DNA from: Agapetus fuscipes
Lineage: Eukaryota > Arthropoda > Insecta > Trichoptera > Glossosomatidae
Reading direction: 5' to 3'
Assembly (NCBI GenBank): GCA_951799405.1
Contig: OX637343.1
Location: 372,001-436,000 of the forward strand
DNA: 64,000 bases
The notes beneath the pieces are model-generated. The model made no database searches and was not told where the DNA came from. It saw nothing but the letters and a program-made list of their open reading frames with translations. The translations under genes were made by a program, and so were the position numbers. This document shows positions 1 to 9,228 of the stretch, in pieces (position 1 is the first letter of the stretch; each line of letters begins with the position of its first letter).

Positions 1-162
1 ACTTTTCTATCACTATAATTCATAGTGAAACATTTTTCAAATTTTAGAAAATTCAAGATGGCTTCCGAACAGCTGAAAATTTCAAATGAGATTTTCTCAA
101 AAACGGCTTCTACGATTTTCTTTATTTTTTTTGCATAATCGTCATTATAATACTGCTATGTA

Positions 163-701
163 ACAACAATAACCATTGCCTCATAACTTTCGTTGTTTTG
201 GGGGTTGCCATACAAGAGAAAAAAATAATTTAAAATTTCTCGGCAGAGAAAGGGTTAACTAAAAAATAATGTTCTACAATTGAAAAGCTTTTCTATATAC
301 CTACATACATGAATCATTACTTTTTTCAAAAAAATATTATAAAGTATAGCCACCATACAAAGTGACAAATTTTCATACAAAAAATTATTGTAATATTTTT
401 GGTAGCAAAACGTCTAATACCCATAAATAAACCTACATAACAATTCGCTCAATCAATCGCTATAAAACAACAATAAGCATTGCCTCTTAATATTCTTTGT
501 TTTGGGGGTTGCCATACAAGAGAAAACAATATTTTAAATTTTCCCGGCAGAGAACGGGTTAACTAAAAAATAATGTTCTACAATTGAAAAGCTCTTATAT
601 ATACCTACATACATTTATCATTACTTTTTTCAAATAAATATTATAAGGTGTAGCCACCATACAAAGTGACAAATTTTAATACAAAAATAATTGTTATATA
701 A
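163..701. repeat. Two-copy direct repeat, about 305-bp period
   Basis: Units at about 163-398 and 467-701 align along their whole length: both hold the stretch TGTTTTGGGGGTTGCC, then GGTTAACTAAAAAATAATG, then a run around CACCATACAAAGTGAC. A 68-base spacer separates them. No coding capacity is seen. It may be the remnant of a larger tandem repeat; the second unit runs straight into a LINE-A tail. Confidence 0.75.
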
Positions 702-789
702 TATTATACATATCTGCTTGTGGGAATGCTTTTAATATAAATCTTAAATGATATATATCTTTGCAGCTTAGATTAGATTAGATTAGATT
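702..789 (+). mobile_element. LINE-A 3' end fragment (module 3A)
   Basis: Last ~88 bases of module 3A: TCTGCTTGTGGGAATGC through CTTTGCAGCTTAGATTAG with a short (TTAGA)n tail. It is 5'-truncated at the junction with the direct repeat. Confidence 0.8.
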
Positions 790-1092
790 GTAATATTCTT
801 GGTACTACAACGCCTAATATAAAATACTAGGCTACGAGTCATAGTAAGTTGTACCCATATGATAATCAATCATAACTTTCCAAAATATCAATGAAAAGTA
901 TAGGTACCCACCAAACAAAGTTTTAGTTTTGATACAAACGGGATCAATGATAATACTGCAAAAAGACGATTGCTTAAAAAGATTAGCTTCATTACTTACA
1001 CACAACTAAATGTTTTGTTATGAAAATTGTCTATGACCTAAACATGACCGTATTTTGTGCTATAAAGTCCTGTGCAGTCCACTGTACAATTT
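790..1092. other. AT-rich gap, nothing recognised
   Basis: No ORF of note, no known repeat and no tRNA-like motif seen. Confidence 0.5.
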
Positions 1093-1276
1093 ATTTTATA
1101 TATTTTAGAAACAAAATTCTATTTAAACACTGTTACTGTTCACGTATTTTAATTTATTTTAATTATAAAAAACAGTCGTTTTCGACCTTATAGGTCATCA
1201 TCAGGTAGGAAATCAATACTCGTATATGTGAAAAGAAACAGTGTTTAAATAAAAAATTGTTTCTAAAATATATAAG
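1093..1276. mobile_element. Inverted-repeat MITE, about 184 bp
   Basis: Arms of about 38 bases face each other: the left contains TATATATTTTAGAAACAAA and AAACACTGTT, and the right is its reverse complement with a few changes. The loop carries GTCGTTTTCGACC and CATCATCAGG. The AAACACTGTT core recurs in the hairpin MITE at 39669-39825. No transposase is encoded. Confidence 0.7.
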
Positions 1277-1320
1277 ATTTGAAATTTTACATTAATACAC
1301 AAACCATAAAGAATATAATT

Positions 1321-1567
1321 TTGTCATGATTTCCCGTTTCGATGTTTATTTCAAAAACCCAAAATATAATACCAACAAGGTTTACTCAGCCTTCACAAGA
1401 AATGAGTACCAGCCCTCGAGAGCTGGAAGCCCCCCACTTCAATTAAAGTGGTTGGCCGGCCCCCTTAGCTGTAAAAATAAAAACGTTCCACTCGCCACAT
1501 GCGAAACACTTCGGAAATAACGCGGCAAGAGGTTGCACTATACGTGTAGGTTAGTTGCATTACATGC
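1321..1567 (+). mobile_element. SINE1 body, tRNA head missing
   Basis: Matches other SINE1 copies from ATGATTTCCCGTTTCG through TTCACAAGAAATGAGTACC to AACGCGGCAAGAGG and the 3' end near GTGTAGGTTAGTTGC. The tRNA-related head seen at 30296 and 37315 is absent. Confidence 0.85.
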
Positions 1568-1624
1568 AGCATGCTGCGCGAAGTTACATGTGTATTCTTG
1601 AGGATGTGCACTAAATATGAGCCT
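1568..1624 (+). mobile_element. Diverged internal piece of module 3A
   Basis: Resembles the stretch of 3A between the GCATGTG hairpin and the AATATGA segment. It lies between two SINEs. Confidence 0.45.
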
Positions 1625-1626
1625 TT

Positions 1627-1912
1627 GACCGGTATGTAGTCCAGTGGTAGCACTTCGGACTCGTAAATGAAAGATTGTGGGTTTGAATCCCGGCCGAGCA
1701 CAAAAAATATACCGTTTATATTTTCAAATTTGCTCTTCGCTGGGTGGAAAAATTCATAAACTTTTACAAAAGACCGGTCATCAAAAGGTCCATCCAGCTT
1801 TACAGCAACTGGGTCTTGCTTGAGAATTGGCGCTTTCTACAGCGACGACCAAGTTCGAAGAGGGCTCGTGATACACACAAAAACAGCGCTCACCAAATAA
1901 ATCAGACTAATT
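1627..1912 (+). mobile_element. SINE2, tRNA-derived, 3' module a
   Basis: The tRNA-like head has an A box around TAGTCCAGTGGTAGC and a B box GGTTTGAATCCC. The body holds TTTGCTCTTCGCTGGG and AAGACCGGTCATCAAAAGG. The end is the 'a' module, ACAGCGCTCACCAAATAAATC. This is an RNA polymerase III type retroposon, not a functional tRNA. Confidence 0.9.
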
Positions 1913-1914
1913 TA

Positions 1915-1950
1915 AGTGTCATTAAATTTTCGCAACTTAGATTATAGAAA
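1915..1950 (+). mobile_element. Module 3A tail remnant
   Basis: GCAACTTAGATTATAG, the terminal segment of the A3 subfamily, abuts the SINE2 end. Confidence 0.5.
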
Positions 1951-2145
1951 GATGGCGACGATTTGAGTGACTGTACAAAATGAGATCACTTATTGCAAAT
2001 TTGCATGCTATTCTGCCAGTAACATGGCGCACATGTGTTCCCATGATACGGGCCATTCAGTTATAACATAGAGAAGCAGCAACTAACTCACTGCATTGAT
2101 ACATACAATCTACCACTTTAGTTTCAGTCCTGTCGAATCCTGTAG

Positions 2146-2583
2146 AGCTTGTATGAAAAAGGTTATGACTCTGGAAGAAATGAAAGAAGTATGTAAGAAC
2201 CGAAAAAAAATGACGGCTGATCTGTAATGTAGGCGGCTAAGGCCAAGAATCAATTTTTATTTTTAAAGATGTTTTGTAGATTTTTTTAGTGTTTGTTTGT
2301 TTGTATAACTGGATGTAATTAAATGCTTGTATTCCTTGACTTATAGGTTGGTATGTGGCTGACCACCCATACTATAAAAAATGGTTCACTTTGCCAATTT
2401 CACCCCTGTTTCAGAGAAGGTCAGCAAAATATGCAGGGCTTATGTTCATTTGAGATTGGGTTTTTATATTGTAGGTACACATGCGGCATGTGTGAGCGCG
2501 AAATTATGCGTGTCTGCTTGTGGGAATGCATTTAATATGAATCTCAAATGATACATATCTTTGCAACTTAGATTTAGATTTAT
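2146..2583 (+). mobile_element. LINE-A 3' end with coding remnant and full 3A module
   Basis: From 2146 the sequence encodes a decayed LINE C-terminus (KKVMTLEEMKEVC-like), followed by about 110 bp of 3' UTR. Module 3A then runs from TTCCTTGAC at 2332 to a (TTTAGA) tail at 2583. It is one of several copies showing that 3A is the end of a LINE. No catalytic domain remains. Confidence 0.8.
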
Positions 2584-2627
2584 TCAGATCTGTCAAACGT
2601 TGCAGTTGTGTAGTCGTACAAAATATG

Positions 2628-2957
2628 TTATTACGTAAGAGTTTTAGGCTTACACGGCCGGCTTATGATGCTGGAGAGATGTTTTCCGGGATCTGTTGCC
2701 GTGGTCTATGGGAGCTGGAGCTTCCGGACGTTTCACCCATGTCTACGATGGGCTTCTTCAGCCTGAGCTATGATGATGAAAATGATCTTATTTTTCAGTT
2801 TTTATCAAGAACAGTTATCATCAAGATCATCTTCATCATCATACTTCATCTGAAGAAGCCCATCGTAGGCTCGGGCATAACGTCCGGAAGCTCCAGCTCC
2901 CATAGACCACGGCAACAGATCTCGGAAAAATCTCTTCAGCAAGTTTTTACGTGTCAT
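2628..2957. mobile_element. Foldback element M, about 330 bp
   Basis: Two long inverted arms: the left (about 2637-2790) reads GGGAGCTGGAGCTTCCGG, TACGATGGGCTTCTTCAG, ATGATGATGAAAATGATC; the right (about 2822-2950) is its reverse complement. The loop is TTTTTCAGTTTTTATCAAG. Relatives are at 26241-26906 and, as one arm, at 45060-45200. An ORF on the + strand is a by-product of the palindrome. Confidence 0.85.
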
Positions 2958-3490
2958 ATTTTATGTTTTCTTGCTTTCTCCATTATGTGTTTTGACACCC
3001 AATTGCAACACATGCCATAATGTCTGAAAATAATGCTTTTTTCTTTAAAAATTCGTCAATTTTATCGATCACAAGATTTATACTGCATGCGTATGTTCAG
3101 ACTGCTCCAGGCATAGTGGCGAACGTGGCAATGCTGCCACCTTTCTAGAAACATTTTTACATTCCACATGGAAATACACATGGAAATGCAACTGTGAGGT
3201 TTTTTTTCCTCTTTCTTACAAATGACCATTTTCGTAAGTAAGTTGAAACAGATATACTCGTATATTGTCTATTTTCATTTAAGTAATTTCTAGTCCACAG
3301 ATATCATAAGTCGATGATACGGGCACAAAGAGAAATATGAATAATATGGAATATGTTGTTCCATCATCACTAATGAGACATGGATATTCTGGTACACAAT
3401 TACTGTTAATCTACAGCGTTATTCAAAAATATCTAACCCATGGATGAACTACGGATCAATATATTTCGCTTCGTTTTCTTCTTCTCACTA

Positions 3491-3617
3491 TTCCTTGACT
3501 TATAGGTTGGTATGAGGCTGATCACCCGGACTGTAAAAAATGGTTCACTTTACCAATGTCACCCCTGTTTCTGGGAAGATCGGCAAGAGTTGCGGGACTT
3601 ATGTTTATTTGAGATTG
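3491..3617 (+). mobile_element. Module 3A 5' half
   Basis: Starts at the usual TTCCTTGACTTATAGG and stops at GAGATTGG, where repeat K begins abruptly. Confidence 0.85.
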
Positions 3618-3755
3618 GACCAATGCGTCTTATAAAACCTGGAAATCGTTTTTTTTTAATATTTAAAATAACTCCCGCATTATCATGTTTTACGTTTTTT
3701 TCTTAGCCCATATTGTGTAGAATTTGATTCTTGCGACGATTTTAATAAAGGGTCA
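3618..3755 (+). repeat. Repeat K (LINE 3' end)
   Basis: ACCAATGCGTCTTATAAAAC, then a TTTTTTCTTAGC-type segment, then TGTGTAGAATTTGATTCTT. Other copies are near 13078, 24955, 40725 and 63790 (minus). The 40725 copy continues to an ATCT microsatellite, which suggests a LINE tail. Confidence 0.65.
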
Positions 3756-3761
3756 TATTGT

Positions 3762-4150
3762 GACTATAACTATAACTCTGTCGCCATTCCACTAGGGGTG
3801 GCCAGAGCCTATGCAGAGCTGCCTGCATTTCTTCCTATCCTTGCATCTAAATCTAAATCTAAGTTGCAAAGATATATATCATTTAAGATTTATATGAAAC
3901 GCATTCCCGCAAGCAGACACGCATAATTTTGCGCTCACACATGCCGCATGTGGACCTACAATGTAAAAAAAATCCAATCTCAAATGAACATAAGCCCTGC
4001 AACTCTTGCCGACCTTCCCTGAAACAGGGGTGACATCGGCAAAGTGAACCATTTTTTACAGTATGGGTGGTCAGCCTCATACCAATCTAAGTCAAGGAAT
4101 ATACATCTTTCAATTCATTCATATCTATCACCTTTCCAAATGCCCTCTTT
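3762..4150 (-). mobile_element. RTE-type LINE 3' end, split by LINE-A
   Basis: The minus strand encodes the C-terminal region ending near CGGAATGGCG with a (GTTATA) tail; pieces lie at 3762-3845 and 4101-4150. The 3A copy at 3846-4100 sits between them, and the flanks join cleanly with little or no target duplication. Confidence 0.7.
3846..4100 (-). mobile_element. Complete module 3A nested in RTE fragment
   Basis: From (TTTAGA)n at the left to AAGTCAAGGAA at the right. Both internal hairpins are present. It keeps the 65-residue reading frame seen in several young copies. Confidence 0.9.
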
Positions 4151-4214
4151 CAACTTACGACCCTGATTCCAACCAACAATTGGGCATTGCGTACCGCCAT
4201 TCTCTTTCCTTGAG

Positions 4215-4375
4215 TCAAATGGTAGATAAGACAAACAAGCACTGAGGGGGCGAGTTGGCCAAGAGCTTTCGGCAAATCTCCGAGAAGCGATTAAGGCGCC
4301 CATCATGAAATGTCGTTAGGTGAATGAGTAATTAGGTAATATGGGTTTCCCAGGAAGGCGCCTTAACGACTTTCT
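4215..4375. repeat. K-like fragment plus small inverted repeat
   Basis: GATAAGACAAACAAGCACTG matches the downstream part of repeat K. The arms TTAAGGCGCC (about 4290) and GGCGCCTTAA (about 4357) form an inverted pair. Nothing coding. Confidence 0.4.
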
Positions 4376-4458
4376 AATAGATATCCAATGCCTCACGGCA
4401 CAATGCCCTTATCAACCCGGCCATCTGACTGCAGGGGTCGACAACTTTTTTGTATAAT

Positions 4459-4852
4459 AATCTACACTCTAAGTTGCAAAGATATATTAGCATTTAAAGC
4501 TCATATCAAATGTATGCCCACAAACAAACACGTGTAGTTCCATCTTACAAATGCTGAATGTGTACTTACATATAAAATCCAAACCTCAAATGAACATACA
4601 CCCTACAACTTTTGCCGACCTTCCCTGACACAGGCGTGACATTGGCAAAGTGAACCATTTTTTACAGTATGGGTGGTCAGCTTTCACACTGTTTCAGGGA
4701 AGGTCGGCTAGAGTTGCAGGGCTTTTGTTCTTTTGAGATCGGGTATTAATGTCGTAAGTCCACATGCAACTTATACCTACGTCTGCTTATGGGGATGCAT
4801 TTGATATCAATCTTAAATGTAAAAAATATTTGCAACTTAGATTACAGATATA
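4459..4852. mobile_element. Head-to-head pair of 3A modules
   Basis: A minus-strand A3-type copy (4459-4682) lacks its first ~25 bases and meets a plus-strand copy (4686-4852) that starts inside the module. The pair could fold into a cruciform. Confidence 0.8.
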
Positions 4853-4908
4853 GATATTTCCCTAGGTTGCTAGGGAAAAGGCATAAAAATATTTTGTTAA
4901 ATTGTTAT

Positions 4909-4990
4909 GGATTCCTTGACTTTTGGGTTGATTTGATGCACTACACACGTATAAGTTTGCGCTTACACATGCTGCATGTGTACTTATAAA
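4909..4990. mobile_element. Two short 3A pieces in opposite orientation
   Basis: TTCCTTGACTTTTGGG (plus) at 4909-4938 is followed by a minus piece with GCTTACACATGCTGCATG at 4943-4990. Confidence 0.6.
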
Positions 4991-5023
4991 AAAAGTCGCT
5001 TATCTAGCGAATTTGAAATAATA

Positions 5024-5212
5024 TTACGCTGGGTCGATTCCCGTCGGGCTCCTTGACAATGACTTTGACCCTAGTTCAATAGATGCTGTAGGGTTATTAG
5101 TAATGAGTAATTCACTATTTTGATTAATGCTGAAGCCTGTTTCTGGCCAGGTGAAATACGTTGGTAAATTCCATTTTACACATCTATTAAAAATAAAAAA
5201 AATATGATGGAT
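5024..5212 (+). mobile_element. SINE3 fragment
   Basis: TTACGCTGGGTCGATTCC is a tRNA-type B box remnant. The body follows with CCTGTTTCTGGCCAGG and an A-rich tail after CATCTATTAAAAA. The head is truncated. Confidence 0.65.
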
Positions 5213-5348
5213 ATTTGTCATTTGTTATAGTTGGTCATTTCTTCCTATATTTATATATGTACGAGTATAACTTCTATCTATATAATATCAATACCTTAAA
5301 GGTAAAACTGAATAAGTGACATATTAAGTTAATGTGGGTTTCTCAGGC

Positions 5349-5762
5349 CTAATCTAATTTAAGTTGCAAATATATGTAATATTAAAGGTTCAAATTATAT
5401 GCATTTTCAAATGTAGACACAGGCATGCTCAAACCCTCCTCGTACCCGTCCTGTATGTATGTGTCAGAAGGACCCACAGCACATGGACGCTCATTCAAAG
5501 CTATATATTTTCTAAAGTGGCGAAAGGTCTTCCCGTGAAGTAAAACAAACGGCACGACAAAACAGGAACCTCTAGGTCAGAGGAGACACGTTTAAGTTTG
5601 CGCTTAAGCATGCCGCATGTGGACCTACAATATAAAAACCTGAATGTCAAATAAACATAAGCCCTGCAACTCTTGCCGACCTTCCCTGAAACAGGGGGGG
5701 CAAAGTGAACATTTTTTACAGTATGGGTGGTCAGCCTCATACCAACCTATAAGTCAATGAAT
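5349..5762 (-). mobile_element. Module 3A split by an unidentified 163-bp insert
   Basis: 3A runs from AATCTAATTTAAGTTGC to AAGTCAATGAAT. Bases 5421-5583 are foreign and flanked by AGACAC on both sides (5415-5420, 5584-5589), a 6-bp target duplication. The insert has no recognised terminal repeats or ORF. Confidence 0.75.
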
Positions 5763-5814
5763 TCACTTCCTTATATTTAGTTCACTGAGAATTTACACCC
5801 AATAAAATGTTTTT

Positions 5815-6124
5815 TTTTAAATCTTGTGCGCGAGACTCCCTAGATTCTAAAGACTCTAGGGGTCTATGACACTTGTTGTCGTGCCGCAGAGGTGTACGAG
5901 CTTGGTTGTCGCTACAAAGCGCCAATACTCAAACAAGACCCAGTTGCTGTAAGGCTGGATGGACCTTTTGATGACCGGTCTTTGGTAAAGGTTTATGAAT
6001 TTTTCAACCCAGCGAAGAGCAAATTTGAAAATATAAATGGTATATTTTTGAGCTCCGCCGGGATACGAATCCACAACCTTTGATTTACGAGTCCGAAGTG
6101 TTGCCACTGGACTACGGACCGGTC
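5815..6124 (-). mobile_element. SINE2 with 3' module b
   Basis: Read on the minus strand: head with B box near 6055-6070, body, then the 'b' end (CAAGTGTCATAGACCCC, GAGTCTTTAGAATCTAGG). It extends to within a few bases of the D element sequence on both sides. Confidence 0.85.
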
Positions 6125-6193
6125 CAATTTAAACGATTTCTGAAATTAGTGAATCAAAACTTATTAACTTTTACCTTTAAGGTGGCGATATGT

Positions 6194-7226
6194 ATGTGTG
6201 TGTTTATTTACAAAAATATATGAAAAAAAAATAATAGTTCTTAGACGATTGTCTTAACTAACAAAAGTTCGAGAAGGTGCATAATCCATTAGTATTTTTA
6301 TAAAGAAAGATTCCTCCTTTAATATCTATTGTTTAGCGTTCTACCTACTCACACAAAATATACCTAAACGATAATTACACCACACATGACGAGTTCCTAG
6401 AAATTCACCAGACAGAATTTTTGCATAGAAATTTAATGCAGTCAACACTGAGCCTTGAAGCTGTCAACACTAGAAATATAAAATTAAAAGAGCTTGTGTT
6501 TTGTAAAAATAAAAAACGATATGTCTGTACTAGTAAAGTGACAGTGTAAAATGATTTGAAAAGAAGTGTAAACGATCTTATAAAAAGAGTTATTTTTAAA
6601 GAATATTTCCTTGTGGTACTGGTGTAAAAATATTTGTTTAAAAAGTGTGTTATTTTTTATGTAACAACTGAAGAATTTTAAGGAGATTGTAAAGTGAATT
6701 AATGATTTTGCGTTAAAGCAAATTAAATGTGAGAGATAATGATTTTTGTTTTAATATAATTAGTTTGTGGTCAAGCCGCGTGTTGGGTTTTGTTTTGTAA
6801 AAAGTCAAATAATAATGATAGAATTATATTCTCGTGCATACAATAGTAATAATAGATGATTGAAATAATAATAAATCCGCGAGTTGATAATATATAAAAA
6901 ATAACAAATAAGCCTCGTTTTTCAACAATTTGTACAAACGAAACATTACGGTATTCACAACACCCAAAACATAAATTAAACAGCGAAATTCTTCTTCGTG
7001 TATAAAATAATAATTTAGTTATTTTCGTTTTAAAAGTTTCCACAGATGTGTGAGGCGTTCGAGCTCTCGTTTCAAATAAAACTACTGAAGCAGACGATCT
7101 AGAGATAAACTCCCAGAAGAAATAAAAATAAAACTTGTCTATGCGCGCCGTATATCAGGCGCTATCTTCTCATTCCGCGCGAACAACGTCCTAAACTTCA
7201 ACTGATTTATAAGTGATTGCTCATAG
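6194..7226. other. Unique AT-rich DNA upstream of the protease gene
   Basis: No known repeat is seen in about 1 kb, unlike the rest of the window, so it may hold the gene's promoter and 5' leader. A possible initiator-like TCATTC lies at about 7171, but no convincing TATA box at the right distance was found. Transcript start is unknown. Confidence 0.4.
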
Positions 7227-7259
7227 ATGAAGAGGCTTTATATCCAAAGAAAAACATGA
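7227..7259 (+). promoter_or_regulatory. 10-codon uORF overlapping the protease start
   Basis: An out-of-frame ATG at 7227 opens ten codons and stops at TGA 7257-7259, overlapping the main ATG (ATGA). If the leader includes it, it could lower initiation or couple it to reinitiation. Whether it is transcribed is not known. Confidence 0.4.
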
Positions 7260-8665
7260 CCAAGTTCTTGATCTTTCTGCTGGTTTTCAAATCTGTTTTG
7301 TACTGTGCGAGAAGTCAAGCGCCCCCTGTCTCTCCGTGCCCTGATATCTACCACTACGAAACAGATGGGATCGTCTGGTCAGGGATTATAGACGCACCTA
7401 ATCCTCCTCCTTACGGGTCCGAAATGACGCTCAAAGTCAGAATGTCAATAAAAGCCAGCTTGCCAAACGATTACTTGGGCAAGATAGAGCTCGCGGAAGG
7501 GAGGGCTGTTGTCTTACAAAGGATCGATCGAGGGTGGCCTGTTAAATACAAGGTTTACTTCCCGTTATCCGACCCGATACCCAGTATTGTTAGCATTGTG
7601 TTTGCTGGACGTCAAATATGCTCAGGCCCACCACAAACCGGCAGAATCGTAACAGCAATCGACTTGCAGCACACGCTACACTCGGGAAAGTCTGCCATCA
7701 AAAACTCTCCAAAGAACCAGCTCATATTCAGCGACCCTGCAATCACGTTTCCAGAAGACGATGAAGATATTTTTGATGGAAAAGTGCCACATCCTGTAGT
7801 GATAAATAGCAGATATCTACCTGATGAAGAAGATGTTAACACGAATCCAGACAGTGATGTTTTTGATGAGCATGGCATTTGCGGCACTAGGGCTGTGACT
7901 TCAAACCCTCTGATAATAACAGGAGAGACTGTAACCAAGGGAGATTGGCCTTGGTTGACAGCTATATTTGTCAAGAAATCCAGAGGGCTGGAGTTCATAT
8001 GCGCAGGAAGTCTCATATCTGACCAGATTGTGATCACAGCGGCGCATTGCATGAAGAGAACACCCAACAAACCAGCGACCAAAGCCGAAGGTGTCGTCTT
8101 AAAATTAGGAGTGCAGAACTTACAAGACTGGACAGAAACCACAGCAGTCACCAAGGACATCTCCAAAATAAAGATCCACGAAGATTTCAATGAAGGATTG
8201 ATTCTGAATGCTGACATTGCCATGCTGTTTTTGAGGACACCCATCAAATTCACCGACTACATTCGTCCAGTTTGCTTGTGGAGCGGGGACAACAGTTTGA
8301 ACAGAATCGTTGGTGAATTGGGAATGGTGATCGGCTGGGGAAGAGACGAAAAGGGATCCGTGATTACTCCTGAACCAAAGGTAGCAGCAGTCCCAATCGT
8401 CTCCACCACAACTTGCAGGTCTTCTAGGAAGGAATTCTTCCACCTGACTTCGGACAGGACCTTGTGTGCCGGTGGGAGGGATGGGGTGGGGCCTTGCAAT
8501 GGAGATTCAGGAGGAGGTCTGTACTTGAAGCAAGACTCCAAGTGGACCCTGCGAGGGATCGTCTCCAACTCTCTGAGGAACACGGAGACCAACAGTTGTG
8601 ATCTGAGGGAGTATGTGGTGTACACGGATGCAGCCAAGTACGCTAAATGGATGAGAGCAGTGTGA
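7256..8665 (+). CDS. gd: Gastrulation-defective-like secreted serine protease
   Basis: Predicted 469-residue secreted S1-family protease with an N-terminal GD domain. In Drosophila, GD acts in the eggshell cascade that sets dorsal-ventral polarity, upstream of Snake and Easter; other insects also have GD-like paralogues, so the exact role here is open. A signal peptide covers about residues 1-20. Residues ~27-135 fit the GD N-terminal domain (Cys28 and Cys122 probably paired; CPDIYHYETDGIVWSG is typical). An acidic linker (~165-205) precedes the protease domain (~220-467). The catalytic triad is intact: His264 (TAAHC), Asp320 (NADIAML), Ser418 (GDSGG). Expected disulfides are 209-340, 249-265, 387-404 and 414-448. 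The S1-pocket position equivalent to chymotrypsin 189 is Gly412, so trypsin-like cleavage is not predicted. The activation site lacks the usual Arg-IVGG; it reads SNPLIITGE. The start chosen is the first in-frame ATG after an in-frame stop (7214-7216), in good context (AAACATGA). The coding region has no introns and is much richer in G+C than its flanks. Confidence 0.9.
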   Translation: MTKFLIFLLVFKSVLYCARSQAPPVSPCPDIYHYETDGIVWSGIIDAPNPPPYGSEMTLKVRMSIKASLPNDYLGKIELAEGRAVVLQRIDRGWPVKYKVYFPLSDPIPSIVSIVFAGRQICSGPPQTGRIVTAIDLQHTLHSGKSAIKNSPKNQLIFSDPAITFPEDDEDIFDGKVPHPVVINSRYLPDEEDVNTNPDSDVFDEHGICGTRAVTSNPLIITGETVTKGDWPWLTAIFVKKSRGLEFICAGSLISDQIVITAAHCMKRTPNKPATKAEGVVLKLGVQNLQDWTETTAVTKDISKIKIHEDFNEGLILNADIAMLFLRTPIKFTDYIRPVCLWSGDNSLNRIVGELGMVIGWGRDEKGSVITPEPKVAAVPIVSTTTCRSSRKEFFHLTSDRTLCAGGRDGVGPCNGDSGGGLYLKQDSKWTLRGIVSNSLRNTETNSCDLREYVVYTDAAKYAKWMRAV

Positions 8666-8728
8666 AGACAGATTGGACGAAACATTTTCATGTTGACATG
8701 ATATCAATCACGTAACAACCATCATATT

Positions 8729-8734
8729 ATTAAA
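8729..8734 (+). terminator. Candidate poly(A) signal ATTAAA
   Basis: A common variant signal 64 bases after the stop codon, just before the flanking LINE-A remnant begins. No canonical AATAAA lies closer. Confidence 0.4.
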
Positions 8735-8765
8735 TGTAATTATACAGTTTCATTACTTCTGCAAA

Positions 8766-8990
8766 AAATAGTTAACTATACCATTGATGTCACCCTTGTT
8801 CCAAGAAAGGCCGGCAAAAGTTGCAGGGTTTATGTTCATTTGAGGTTTTAATTTTAATTTTTATGTAAACATTCAGCCCTTGTAAGCGCTAAAAGTTACA
8901 CGGTTAGTTTGTGGGCATGCATTTGATATAAGCTTTGAATGTTAATAGATAAATATATCCTTCCAACTTAGATTATAGATTATAGTATAT
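8766..8990 (+). mobile_element. Diverged module 3A (A3 type) next to the protease
   Basis: CATTGATGTCACCCTTGTTC to CCAACTTAGATTATAGATT; the first ~60 bases are missing. It starts about 100 bases after the protease stop codon. Confidence 0.75.
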
Positions 8991-8992
8991 GT

Positions 8993-9228
8993 AATCTAAG
9001 TTGCAAATATATATTAACATTTTAAATCAATATGCTGCGCATGCCCACAAGCAAACACATGTTAGTTAGCGCTTATACATGCTGCATGTGTACTTACAAA
9101 ACAAGTCCTAAACATCGAATGAAAACAATTCTGCAACTTTTGCTGACTTTCCCTGAACCAGTGGTAATATTGCTGACTAATTTTTACAATATAGGTAGTC
9201 AGCCTCATACCAACCTTTGAGTCTTGAA
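8993..9228 (-). mobile_element. Module 3A, tail-to-tail with the preceding copy
   Basis: TAATCTAAGTTGCAAATATA to CATACCAACCTTTGAGTC. With the plus copy at 8766-8990 it forms an imperfect palindrome of about 460 bp. Confidence 0.8.

Larger units (their letters stand above)
5286..6193. mobile_element. MITE family D carrying two later insertions
   Basis: The left end has ACCTTAAAGGTAAAACTG (5293) and the right end the inverse, TTTTACCTTTAAGGTGG (6168-6185). The interior is recognisable at 5290-5348, 5763-5812 and 6125-6193. A minus LINE-A end (5349-5762) and a minus SINE2 (5815-6124) inserted inside it. Confidence 0.65.

Noticed and set aside
2625..3020. 131-codon plus-strand frame
   Set aside because: It runs through both arms of foldback element M and has no protein-like features.
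3846..4100. Module 3A as a Helitron
   Set aside because: It begins with TC after the first T and one site shows no clear duplication, but the variable tandem tail, 7-bp duplications and LINE coding upstream fit a retroelement; no CTRR end is present.
7217..7255. Extending the protease upstream to 7217
   Set aside because: That codon is TTG, an in-frame stop stands just before it, and the ATG at 7256 has a good context and begins a signal peptide.
7612..8253. 213-codon open frame on the minus strand inside the protease gene
   Set aside because: It lies antisense to a gene with full catalytic motifs and shows no motif of its own; a shadow of codon bias.
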